A DNA stretch of 64,000 nt from Rhizobium phaseoli (GTDB taxonomy: Bacteria > Pseudomonadota > Alphaproteobacteria > Rhizobiales > Rhizobiaceae). The translations under genes and the position numbers were made by a program. Location of the stretch: assembly GCF_003985125.1 (NCBI RefSeq), contig NZ_ML133567.1:310001-374000 (forward strand), read 5' to 3'. The notes beneath the pieces are model-generated. The model was not told the DNA's origin, made no database searches, and saw only the letters and a list, made by a program, of their open reading frames with translations. Position 1 is the first letter of the stretch; every line of letters starts with the position of its first letter. Below, one piece after another: positions 8,741-16,014 of this stretch.

Positions 8741-9415
8741 ATGTCGGTATTCGAAGTGGATTACGAAGCGGCTGAATCAACGCTGGCGGAGCGGACATAC
8801 ATTCGGCTGCGCGACGACATCATCACGACACAGCTTCCTCCGGGCACGCTTCTGCGGGAGGCCGAGCTTATGAAACGCATGGACGTCGGGCGCACGCCGG
8901 TTCGGGAGGCGCTTCAGCGTCTGCAATATGATGGTTTCGTCGTCGTCAGCGCGCGGCGCGGCACTTTTGTCAGCAAGATCGATATCAATGATCTTACTGC
9001 CGTTTATGAGGCACGAGCACGGATCGAATCCTGGGCGACCCGACTGGCTGCGGAAAGGCTGCGCGAGTTCGAGCGGCAAGAAGCCCGGCAACTGATCGAT
9101 GAGCTCAAGCAGACAACCGGTCCGATGGCGCTGGAAGACATCCTTGCGCTAGATCGTCGGGTTCACCGCTTCATTTACAAAGTGGCGAAGAACCCTTTCC
9201 TGTTCGACACGCTGGATCACTACCACAATCTGTCGTTGAGAATCCTGTACGTGGCCATGAAACGGTTTCCGACACTGGTACCGCGTCTTGAGGACGTCTT
9301 GCATGATCAGGTCCTCATGCTTGAGGCCGTATGCAAAGGCGACGCGGATGAGGCTGAAAGGATCGCTATGGCTCATGTCATGAGCTTCGAGAGCGAGGTC
9401 CGAAAGGTAATCTGA
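8741..9415 (+). CDS. GntR-family regulator with FCD domain
   Basis: The 224-residue protein has an N-terminal winged helix (about residues 10-75; LLREAELMKRMDVGRTPVRE is the recognition part) and a C-terminal FCD helical bundle (about 85-215) whose acidic and histidine residues bind a metal and a carboxylate ligand in this family. ATG 8741 is preferred because GAGAGAGGA lies 11 bases upstream; TTG 8672 and ATG 8714 are in frame but lack a ribosome site. It is divergent from the amino-acid transporter operon, which it likely regulates. Confidence 0.9.
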   Translation: MSVFEVDYEAAESTLAERTYIRLRDDIITTQLPPGTLLREAELMKRMDVGRTPVREALQRLQYDGFVVVSARRGTFVSKIDINDLTAVYEARARIESWATRLAAERLREFERQEARQLIDELKQTTGPMALEDILALDRRVHRFIYKVAKNPFLFDTLDHYHNLSLRILYVAMKRFPTLVPRLEDVLHDQVLMLEAVCKGDADEAERIAMAHVMSFESEVRKVI

Positions 9416-9544
9416 ATTCGGACCTTGGAATTGCGTGCAGCTTTAGCTGAACGAAGATATTTCCGGCAAAATGAGCCGTCCGAAACAATCGCAGGGCCCG
9501 AGTTGATGCGACATCGAGCTCTGCCCGAAATTCCACATCTTAGT

Positions 9545-9570
9545 GAGAGGCCGGCGTGAGCCGGCCTCTC
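9545..9570. terminator. Strong hairpin downstream of efp
   Basis: GAGAGGCCGG (9545-9554) pairs perfectly with CCGGCCTCTC (9561-9570) around a six-base loop. It lies 20 bases beyond the efp stop codon and between convergent genes. There is no T-run on either strand, so termination is inferred from position only. Confidence 0.45.
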
Positions 9571-9589
9571 GCATGGATGAAAACCAGGA

Positions 9590-10159
9590 TCAATCCTTGG
9601 CGCGTTCGACGTAGGAATTGTCTTCTGTCGCGATGACGACGCGGGTGCCGGCATCGATATGCGGCGGCACCGAGGTGCGGATGCCGTTGGAGAGCATCGC
9701 CGGCTTGTAGGAAGAGGACGCCGTCTGGCCCTTGACGACCGGTTCCGTCTCGACGATTTCGAGCGTGACGTGGCGCGGCAGTTCGAGCGCCAGCGGAATG
9801 CCTTCATGGATCGACAGGATGCAGGTCATGCCTTCCTGGAGATAGGCCTTCTGGTCGCCCATGGTTTCCTGGCTGACGACCACCTGGTCGTAGTTCGCCG
9901 GATTCATGAAGTGGAAGCCTTCGCCGTCTTCATAAAGGTACTGGAAGTTGACGTCTTCGACGAAGGCGCGCTCGACCTGTTCGGTGGTGCGCCAGCGCTC
10001 GGAAACCTTCACGCCGTCGACGATGCGGCGCATGTCGACCTGGGTGACCGGCGTGCCCTTGCCCGGATGAAAGTTCTGGGCGGTGAGAACGACGTAGAGC
10101 TTGCCGTCGACATCGAGAACGTTGCCCTTGCGGACCGAAGAGGCGATGACCTTGACCAT
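9590..10159 (-). CDS. efp: Translation elongation factor P
   Basis: The 189-residue EF-P relieves ribosomes stalled at polyproline stretches. The three beta-barrel domains are full length. The modified lysine is Lys34 in the loop [12 protein letters not shown] 10159 is chosen because AAGGAAG lies six bases upstream and [13 protein letters not shown] is the canonical start; the open frame extends upstream without meaning. It is divergent from epmA and epmB, whose products would beta-lysylate Lys34. Confidence 0.97.
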   Translation of the reverse strand: MVKVIASSVRKGNVLDVDGKLYVVLTAQNFHPGKGTPVTQVDMRRIVDGVKVSERWRTTEQVERAFVEDVNFQYLYEDGEGFHFMNPANYDQVVVSQETMGDQKAYLQEGMTCILSIHEGIPLALELPRHVTLEIVETEPVVKGQTASSSYKPAMLSNGIRTSVPPHIDAGTRVVIATEDNSYVERAKD

Positions 10160-10307
10160 AAGACTTCCTTGTAACTCGGCTTTCGGCGTCGTAGAGGACT
10201 GTCGAAACGCCCTGAAGACGCAAATATTTTTCTTTGGGGGCGCAACTAACCTAAAATCCGGGAAATAGCCACCCCCATACCGGCTTCTCCGGCCAAGAAA
10301 GCTTGGA

Positions 10308-11369
10308 ATGAACCCTTCGGCCAAAGCGTCCCCCTGGTGGACCCCGTCCGTGCATGCCGATCGCCGCCCCTTCCTGATTGGGCGCAATGCGATCCAGGCG
10401 GCATTGCGCGGTTTTTTCGCGCGCGAGGATTTCATCGAGGTGGATACCGCGGTGCTGCAAGTCTCGCCCGGCAACGAGGCGCATCTGCATGCCTTCGCCA
10501 CCGAAGCGCTGACGACGGACGGGCAAATGGCGCCCTTCTATCTGCACACCTCGCCGGAATTCGCCTGCAAGAAGCTGCTTGCCGCAGGCGAGCAGCGCAT
10601 TTCGTGTTTTGCCCATGTCTATCGCAACCGCGAGCGCGGGCCGCTGCATCATCCCGAATTCACTATGCTCGAATGGTATCGAGCCGGCGAAAGCTACGAG
10701 AGCCTGATGATGGATTGCGTGCGGATTCTGGCGCTCGCAGCCGAGACGGTGAAGACCGACAAGCTTGGCTATCGCGGTGCGGCGTGCGATCCTTTCGCCG
10801 GGCCGGAACGCGTGAGCGTCGCCGAAGCGTTTGAATGCCACGCCAGGATCGATCTTCTCGCCTCCGTCGCCGCCGACGGTTCGACCGATCGCGAGCATCT
10901 GGCGGCCGAGCTGAGAAGCGTCGGCATTCGTGTTGCCGATGACGATGGCTGGGCCGATCTCTTCAGCCGAGTGCTGGTCGAAAAGATCGAGCCGCATCTC
11001 GGCTTCGGCCGCATCACCATTCTCGACGAATATCCGGTCTCGGAGGCGGCCCTTGCCCGTCCATCAGCCCGCGATCCCCGTGTTGCCGAGCGTTTCGAGC
11101 TCTATGCCTGCGGCGTTGAACTCGCCAACGGCTTTGGCGAGCTCACCAACGCCGCCGAACAGAGGCGGCGGTTCGAGATCGAGATGGCCGAAAAGATGCG
11201 GGTCTATGGCGAGACCTACCCGATCGACGACGATTTCCTGGCCGCCCTTTCGTCGATGCCCGAGGCAAGCGGCATTGCCCTCGGTTTCGATCGGCTGGTA
11301 ATGCTGGCGACGGGGGCTTCGCGCATCGATCAGGTGCTTTGGGCGCCGGTTGCGGAGTATGGGCGATGA
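10308..11369 (+). CDS. epmA: EF-P lysine lysyltransferase EpmA (PoxA/GenX)
   Basis: The 353-residue class II lysyl-tRNA-synthetase-like protein lacks the N-terminal anticodon-binding domain. The motif 2 region is [20 protein letters not shown] and motif 3 is [14 protein letters not shown]. EpmA attaches (R)-beta-lysine to Lys34 of EF-P. The gene starts 148 bases from efp in the opposite direction and overlaps epmB by four bases. No epmC hydroxylase gene is visible nearby. Confidence 0.94.
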   Translation: MNPSAKASPWWTPSVHADRRPFLIGRNAIQAALRGFFAREDFIEVDTAVLQVSPGNEAHLHAFATEALTTDGQMAPFYLHTSPEFACKKLLAAGEQRISCFAHVYRNRERGPLHHPEFTMLEWYRAGESYESLMMDCVRILALAAETVKTDKLGYRGAACDPFAGPERVSVAEAFECHARIDLLASVAADGSTDREHLAAELRSVGIRVADDDGWADLFSRVLVEKIEPHLGFGRITILDEYPVSEAALARPSARDPRVAERFELYACGVELANGFGELTNAAEQRRRFEIEMAEKMRVYGETYPIDDDFLAALSSMPEASGIALGFDRLVMLATGASRIDQVLWAPVAEYGR

Positions 11370-12418
11370 ACGCCGTAAAACCGATCAAGACCGTCGATGA
11401 TCTCCTGCAGGCGGGGCTGGCCACGCCCGACGATCGTGCAATGCTCGACGAGGTGGCCGCACGTTACGCGATCGCGCTGACGCCTGTGATGGCGAGGCTG
11501 ATCGATCGCGCCGATCCTGATGATCCGATCGCACGGCAATTCGTGCCTGATCCGGCTGAGTTGACGGCCGCAACCGGGGAGCGCGCCGATCCGATCGGTG
11601 ACCATGCCCATAGCCCCGTTGAAGGCATCGTCCACCGCTACCCCGATCGCGTATTGCTCAAAGCCGTGCATATCTGCCCGGTCTATTGCCGTTTCTGCTT
11701 CCGGCGTGAAATGGTCGGGCCGCAGGGCCTCGGCACGCTCGATGCCGCCGCAATGCAGGCAGCCTTCGATTACATAGCCGACCACCAGGAGATCTGGGAG
11801 GTCATCCTCACCGGCGGCGATCCGCTGGTGCTTTCCCCGCGCCGGCTCCGCGAAATCATGGAGGCGCTGGCGGCAATCGCGCATGTCAAGATCGTGCGCT
11901 TCCACACCCGCGTTCCCGTGGTCGATCCCGAAAAGATCGATGCGGCGCTGATCGCTGCCCTGAAGGCGAGCGGCAAGACGGTCTACGTGGCGCTGCACGC
12001 CAATCATCCGAGGGAGCTGACAAGGGAAGCGCGCGCGGCTTGTGCTCGCCTGGTCGACGCCGGCATCGCAATGATCAGCCAGTCGGTGCTGTTGAAGGGC
12101 GTCAATGACGATCCCGACGTGCTTGCCGAGCTGATGAAGGCCTTCGTCGAGATCCGCGTCAAACCCTATTACCTGCACCATCCGGATCTCGCGCCCGGCA
12201 CCGGCCACTTCAGATTGACGATCGACGAGGGGCAGCGGATCGTCGCGGCGCTGCGCGGACGGATTTCCGGGCTTTGCCAGCCGGCCTACATCCTCGATAT
12301 CCCGGGCGGCCACGGCAAGGCCGTCATCAGCGAAAGCGTTATCCGGGCGACAGGGGACGGATGTTATTCCGTCTCGGACTATCGCGGCGGCGAACATTCC
12401 TATCCCCCCGCCGGTTGA
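11366..12418 (+). CDS. epmB: EF-P lysine 2,3-aminomutase EpmB (KamA family, radical SAM)
   Basis: The 350-residue radical SAM protein carries the cluster motif CxxxCxxC in VHICPVYCRFCFRREMVG, followed by VILTGGDPLVLSPRRL and a C-terminal PLP lysine region near LDIPGGHGKAVI. It converts (S)-alpha-lysine to (R)-beta-lysine for EpmA. ATG 11366 overlaps the epmA stop (ATGA). An in-frame upstream start at 11339 would only add an epmA-overlapping extension. Confidence 0.93.
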   Translation: MNAVKPIKTVDDLLQAGLATPDDRAMLDEVAARYAIALTPVMARLIDRADPDDPIARQFVPDPAELTAATGERADPIGDHAHSPVEGIVHRYPDRVLLKAVHICPVYCRFCFRREMVGPQGLGTLDAAAMQAAFDYIADHQEIWEVILTGGDPLVLSPRRLREIMEALAAIAHVKIVRFHTRVPVVDPEKIDAALIAALKASGKTVYVALHANHPRELTREARAACARLVDAGIAMISQSVLLKGVNDDPDVLAELMKAFVEIRVKPYYLHHPDLAPGTGHFRLTIDEGQRIVAALRGRISGLCQPAYILDIPGGHGKAVISESVIRATGDGCYSVSDYRGGEHSYPPAG

Positions 12419-12680
12419 CGCAAAATGGCGCTTTGCGTGTCATTTCTGTACTCGTCGCGTCGCAGAGCGCCGCAAGTTTCGTCGTCGAAACTCTATTAAA
12501 TTATTGATGTAGAATTGTTATTTTTACTCCAACCGGGCCGATCGCTAAAATCCTAACTGTGAGTGCTAATCATATTTAACCCAACAAATTAGCGGAATGT
12601 TCTGTTTTCCGCACTAAAAGAACGCTCATGACAAGGCGATGAACGCCGGTTCGGGATCATGAGAATCTTGGAGTGATGGG
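12419..12680 (+). promoter_or_regulatory. AT-rich leader of the carrier-protein cluster
   Basis: These 262 bases carry no convincing gene. Base composition is far more AT-rich than the flanks (about 12485-12630), as expected for a promoter region. A hairpin GCGGAA (12592-12597)/TTCCGC (12607-12612) lies in it. I cannot assign a specific sigma-factor motif. Confidence 0.35.
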
Positions 12681-12932
12681 ATGAATAAGACAATCCGCGA
12701 CCTCGTAGCCAAATTCGGCAAGCTTCCGACGCCGATCGACCAGATCGCCGACGATGCCGATCTTTATGCAGCAGGTCTGACGTCCTTCGCTTCGGTGCAG
12801 CTGATGCTCGGCATTGAAGAGGCGTTCGACATCGAATTTCCCGACAATCTGCTGAACCGCAAATCCTTCGCGAGCATCTCGGCGATCGCCAAAACTGTCG
12901 ATCTCATCCAGGACGGCCGGAAGGTCGCCTGA
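12681..12932 (+). CDS. Dedicated acyl/aminoacyl carrier protein
   Basis: The 83-residue protein has the four-helix carrier-protein pattern. Ser35 in AAGLTSFASVQLML is the expected 4'-phosphopantetheine site; it reads TSF where fatty-acid ACP has DSL. The acidic helix and the EEAFDIEFPDNLLN segment are typical. GGAG lies about ten bases before ATG 12681. It overlaps the next gene by one base. Next to an amino acid:[carrier protein] ligase it is most likely the acceptor of that ligase rather than a fatty-acid synthesis ACP. Confidence 0.9.
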   Translation: MNKTIRDLVAKFGKLPTPIDQIADDADLYAAGLTSFASVQLMLGIEEAFDIEFPDNLLNRKSFASISAIAKTVDLIQDGRKVA

Positions 12933-14113
12933 TGAACTTCCCCGTCAAGATCATGCAGGACGGTCTTGCCGCCAGGGTGGCTCGCGTCGCCGAAATCGCG
13001 GCCAAACATGCCGATGTCGTCGACGCCGAGGGCCGTTTCCCACGCGAAGCCGTGGATGCCATGAAGGCCGAGAGGCTGCTCGGCATCCAGGTGCCGCACC
13101 ATCTCGGCGGTGAATCGGCCTCGATCACCGAGATCGCCGAATTGTGCGCGATGCTCGGCCAGGCTTGCGCAGCGAGCGCCATGGTCTTCGCGATGCACCA
13201 CATCAAGCTATCGAGCCTTGTCGAACACGGCGCCGACAGCGAATGGCATTGCCATTTCATGCGCAGCATTGCTGCCGGGCAACTGCTGATCGCCTCCGCC
13301 ACCACCGAGGGCGGGATCGGCGGAAACCTGCGCAACAGTATTTGCGCGGTTGAAGTCGACGGCGATATCTGCCGCCTCGAAAAGGATGCGACCGTCATTT
13401 CCTATGGTTCGCATGCCGACGCCATTCTCATCACCTCGCGCGCCCACGCGCAGGCGGCGTCATCCGATCAGGTGCTGACGGCCTTTCTCAAGGACCAGTA
13501 CACGCTCGAAAGGACGCACGCCTGGAATACGCTCGGCATGCGCGGCACCTGCTCCGATGGCTTCCTCTTCAAGGGGCAGGCACCGGCCCAGCAGATCCTG
13601 CCGAAGCCTTTCGCCGAGATCGCGGCGCAATCCATGCTCGCCTCGTCGCATCTGTTGTGGAGCGGCGTCTGGTATGGCATCGCAGTCGACGCCGTCGCGC
13701 GTGCCCAGGCCTTTGTGCGCGCTGCCGCCCGCAAGGCGCCTGATGCCCAGCCGCCCGGCGCGCTTCGCCTCGCCGAGGTTTCCAACCTGCTGCAGATGGT
13801 GAAATCCAACGTCGTTGCCGGCCTGAAGGCCTATGAACATGCCAAGGCCGATCCCGACAGGCTGTCGTCGATGGGCTTTGCCGTGGCGATGAACAACGTC
13901 AAGATTGCCTCTTCCGAGACGATCCTGGAGATCGTCAACCATGCCATGCTGATCTGCGGCATCATGGGTTACAAGAACGGCACGCCCTTCAGCCTCGGAC
14001 GCCATCTGCGCGACGCCCATTCCGCACAGCTCATGATCTCGAACGACCGCATCCTCGGTAATACGTCGAGCATGCTTCTTGTCCATAAGCAGGACACTAG
14101 CCTACTGGGGTGA
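12932..14113 (+). CDS. Acyl-CoA dehydrogenase-like flavoprotein
   Basis: The 393-residue protein has acyl-CoA dehydrogenase domains: N-terminal helical (about 10-125), middle beta (about 128-225, with [16 protein letters not shown]) and C-terminal helical (about 235-385). I do not see the usual EGT-type catalytic glutamate segment; the C-terminal region reads [14 protein letters not shown]. The substrate is probably the aminoacyl or acyl group on the adjacent carrier protein, by analogy with prolyl-carrier dehydrogenases of pyrrole pathways. This is inference. It overlaps the carrier gene by one base. Confidence 0.85.
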   Translation: MNFPVKIMQDGLAARVARVAEIAAKHADVVDAEGRFPREAVDAMKAERLLGIQVPHHLGGESASITEIAELCAMLGQACAASAMVFAMHHIKLSSLVEHGADSEWHCHFMRSIAAGQLLIASATTEGGIGGNLRNSICAVEVDGDICRLEKDATVISYGSHADAILITSRAHAQAASSDQVLTAFLKDQYTLERTHAWNTLGMRGTCSDGFLFKGQAPAQQILPKPFAEIAAQSMLASSHLLWSGVWYGIAVDAVARAQAFVRAAARKAPDAQPPGALRLAEVSNLLQMVKSNVVAGLKAYEHAKADPDRLSSMGFAVAMNNVKIASSETILEIVNHAMLICGIMGYKNGTPFSLGRHLRDAHSAQLMISNDRILGNTSSMLLVHKQDTSLLG

Positions 14114-14118
14114 CAATC

Positions 14119-15027
14119 ATGGATATGCAGACCTCGTTTCTCGACCGGCTTTTCGAAGCCGGCCTGCTGATCGATACGGGCATCGATGGGCTCTATGGCC
14201 GCAGCGGCCAGTTCGAAGAGGTGATCGCTGCCTTCGAGCGCCTGATCGACAAGGTCGGCGGCGCCGATGGTGCGGAAGCCATGCGCTTTCCGCCCGGTAT
14301 GAACCGCGCTTTTTTCGAAAAAAGCGGTTACATGAAGAGCTTCCCGCAGCTGGCCGGCACCGTGCACAGCTTCTGCGGCAGCGAACTTGATCATGTCAGC
14401 CTGCTGCAATGCATGGAAGTCGGCGAGGACTGGACCAAGGGACAGGAAGCGACCGACATCGTACTGACGCCGGCCGCCTGCTATCCGCTCTATCCGACGA
14501 TCGCCAAGCGCGGCAATCTGCCGAAGACCGGCGGCCTCTTCGACCTGCAATCCTACTGCTTCCGCCACGAACCGTCGAAAGATCCGGCCCGCCAGCAGCT
14601 ATTCCGCATGCGCGAATATGTCTGCATGGGCAGCGAGCAGCACGTCACCGATTTCCGCCAGCGCTGGATGGATCGCGGAGTCGAGATGATGAAGGCCGTC
14701 GGCCTGGAAGTGACGATCGATATCGCCAACGATCCGTTCTTCGGCCGCGCCGGTAAGATGCTCGCCAACAATCAGCGCGACCAGAACCTGAAGTTCGAAC
14801 TGCTGATCCCGATCACCTCGGCCGCCAATCCGACCGCCTGCATGAGCTTCAACTATCACCAGGACGCATTCGGCACGAAATGGGGCCTCAACCTCGAAGA
14901 CGGCAGCGTTGCGCACACGGCCTGTGTCGGCTTCGGGCTCGAGCGCATCGCACTTGCCCTGTTCCACCATCACGGGCTCGACGTGAAGCAATGGCCGGCC
15001 AATGTGCGGAAAGCACTGTGGGGCTGA
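14119..15027 (+). CDS. Amino acid:[carrier protein] ligase (SerRS-like, class II aaRS homologue)
   Basis: The roughly 302-residue protein is a class II synthetase catalytic core without a tRNA-binding arm. Motif 2 is CFRHEPSKD...[10 protein letters not shown] and motif 3 is [15 protein letters not shown] putative zinc site is formed by cysteines in [10 protein letters not shown] and HTACVGFG and a glutamate in MREYV. Such enzymes, characterised from Bradyrhizobium and Agrobacterium, adenylate glycine or alanine and load it onto the phosphopantetheine of a small carrier protein instead of tRNA. Starts GTG 14110, ATG 14119 and ATG 14125 are all possible. The carrier gene two positions upstream is its natural partner. 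Confidence 0.9.
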   Translation: MDMQTSFLDRLFEAGLLIDTGIDGLYGRSGQFEEVIAAFERLIDKVGGADGAEAMRFPPGMNRAFFEKSGYMKSFPQLAGTVHSFCGSELDHVSLLQCMEVGEDWTKGQEATDIVLTPAACYPLYPTIAKRGNLPKTGGLFDLQSYCFRHEPSKDPARQQLFRMREYVCMGSEQHVTDFRQRWMDRGVEMMKAVGLEVTIDIANDPFFGRAGKMLANNQRDQNLKFELLIPITSAANPTACMSFNYHQDAFGTKWGLNLEDGSVAHTACVGFGLERIALALFHHHGLDVKQWPANVRKALWG

Positions 15028-15035
15028 GCGACGCG

Positions 15036-15998
15036 ATGACATCGGTATTCCCGGGGATCCGCCCGGAAACCTATCGTCCGCACGCGCTGCATTCCAGCGA
15101 GCGCGCCTGGCCGGAAACCAACTGCTACGTCGACCTGTGGATCGAGGTGCTGGCGACCTCGGCGGCAGCACCCGAGGCGATGCTCGGCTTCACCCTGGCG
15201 CAGGATTTCGAAGGCGACCAGTTCACCTTCTTCAAGGTGCCGCTCGAGGATCTCGAGACGCTTTATGGCATCCGCGCGACCGAACTTGCCATCTATGACC
15301 GGGCCGAGCGGCATGTCGAAGTGCAGATCGCGCGGGGCCGTCTCTGCCTGATCGAGATGGATTCCTACTATATGCCGGATACGCGCGGCACCGCCTATCG
15401 GCAGGAGCACGGCAAGACGACGGTCGCCGTCAACCGGCTGGATGTTGCGGCAAAACGCGTCGAGTATTTCCACAATGCCGGCTATTTCCACCTTGAAGGC
15501 GAGGATTTCGACGGGCTGTTCCAGCTGCAGCTGACCGAGAACGACCCGCCGTTCCTGCCTTATGCGGAATTTGCACGATTCCCGGAAAAGCCCGCCGACG
15601 AAGCGCATCTGCGCGCGACCGCGCGACGACTAGCCGGGGTTCATTTCAACAGGCGGCCCAGCGACAATCCGATCCGCGCCTTCGCCGCGGTCTTTCCGCA
15701 ACAGGTAGAAGCGGTGGCTGAGCGGCCGTTCGGCTTCTTTCACAAATATGCCTTTAACACGCTTCGCCAGGTCGGCGCCAATTTCGAGCTGGCGGCCGAT
15801 CATCTGGCGTGGCTCTCCGCGGATGAATTCGCAGACGCCGCCGACCATGCGCGGCGCATTTCGGACGCGGCGAAATCCGTGCAGTTCCAGCTTGCCCGCG
15901 CCGTCGCCCGCAGGAAGTTCGAGCCGCTGCAGGCAGCCCTTGATCCGGCCGCCGATGCATGGGATTTGATGATGGCATCGCTTGCAGAGCGAATCTGA
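15036..15998 (+). CDS. DUF1839 family protein
   Basis: The 320-residue protein begins MTSVFPGIRPETYRPHALH and has no signal peptide or membrane segment. I recognise it as the DUF1839 protein that accompanies amino acid:[carrier protein] ligase genes in rhizobia. Conserved-looking segments include ERAWPETNCYVDLWIEVL and EMDSYYMPDTRGTAYRQEHG. A function is not known; transfer of the aminoacyl group from carrier to acceptor is one possibility. GTG 15018 is an alternative start that would overlap the ligase gene. Confidence 0.8.
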   Translation: MTSVFPGIRPETYRPHALHSSERAWPETNCYVDLWIEVLATSAAAPEAMLGFTLAQDFEGDQFTFFKVPLEDLETLYGIRATELAIYDRAERHVEVQIARGRLCLIEMDSYYMPDTRGTAYRQEHGKTTVAVNRLDVAAKRVEYFHNAGYFHLEGEDFDGLFQLQLTENDPPFLPYAEFARFPEKPADEAHLRATARRLAGVHFNRRPSDNPIRAFAAVFPQQVEAVAERPFGFFHKYAFNTLRQVGANFELAADHLAWLSADEFADAADHARRISDAAKSVQFQLARAVARRKFEPLQAALDPAADAWDLMMASLAERI

Positions 15999-16014
15999 GG
16001 CCGGAGATCAGACC

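Noticed and set aside
7891..8775. 294-codon plus-strand frame
   Set aside because: Antisense to the binding-protein gene, which has a clear signal peptide and SBP domain.
11330..12397. 355-codon minus-strand open frame
   Set aside because: Antisense to epmB, whose radical SAM motif is unambiguous.
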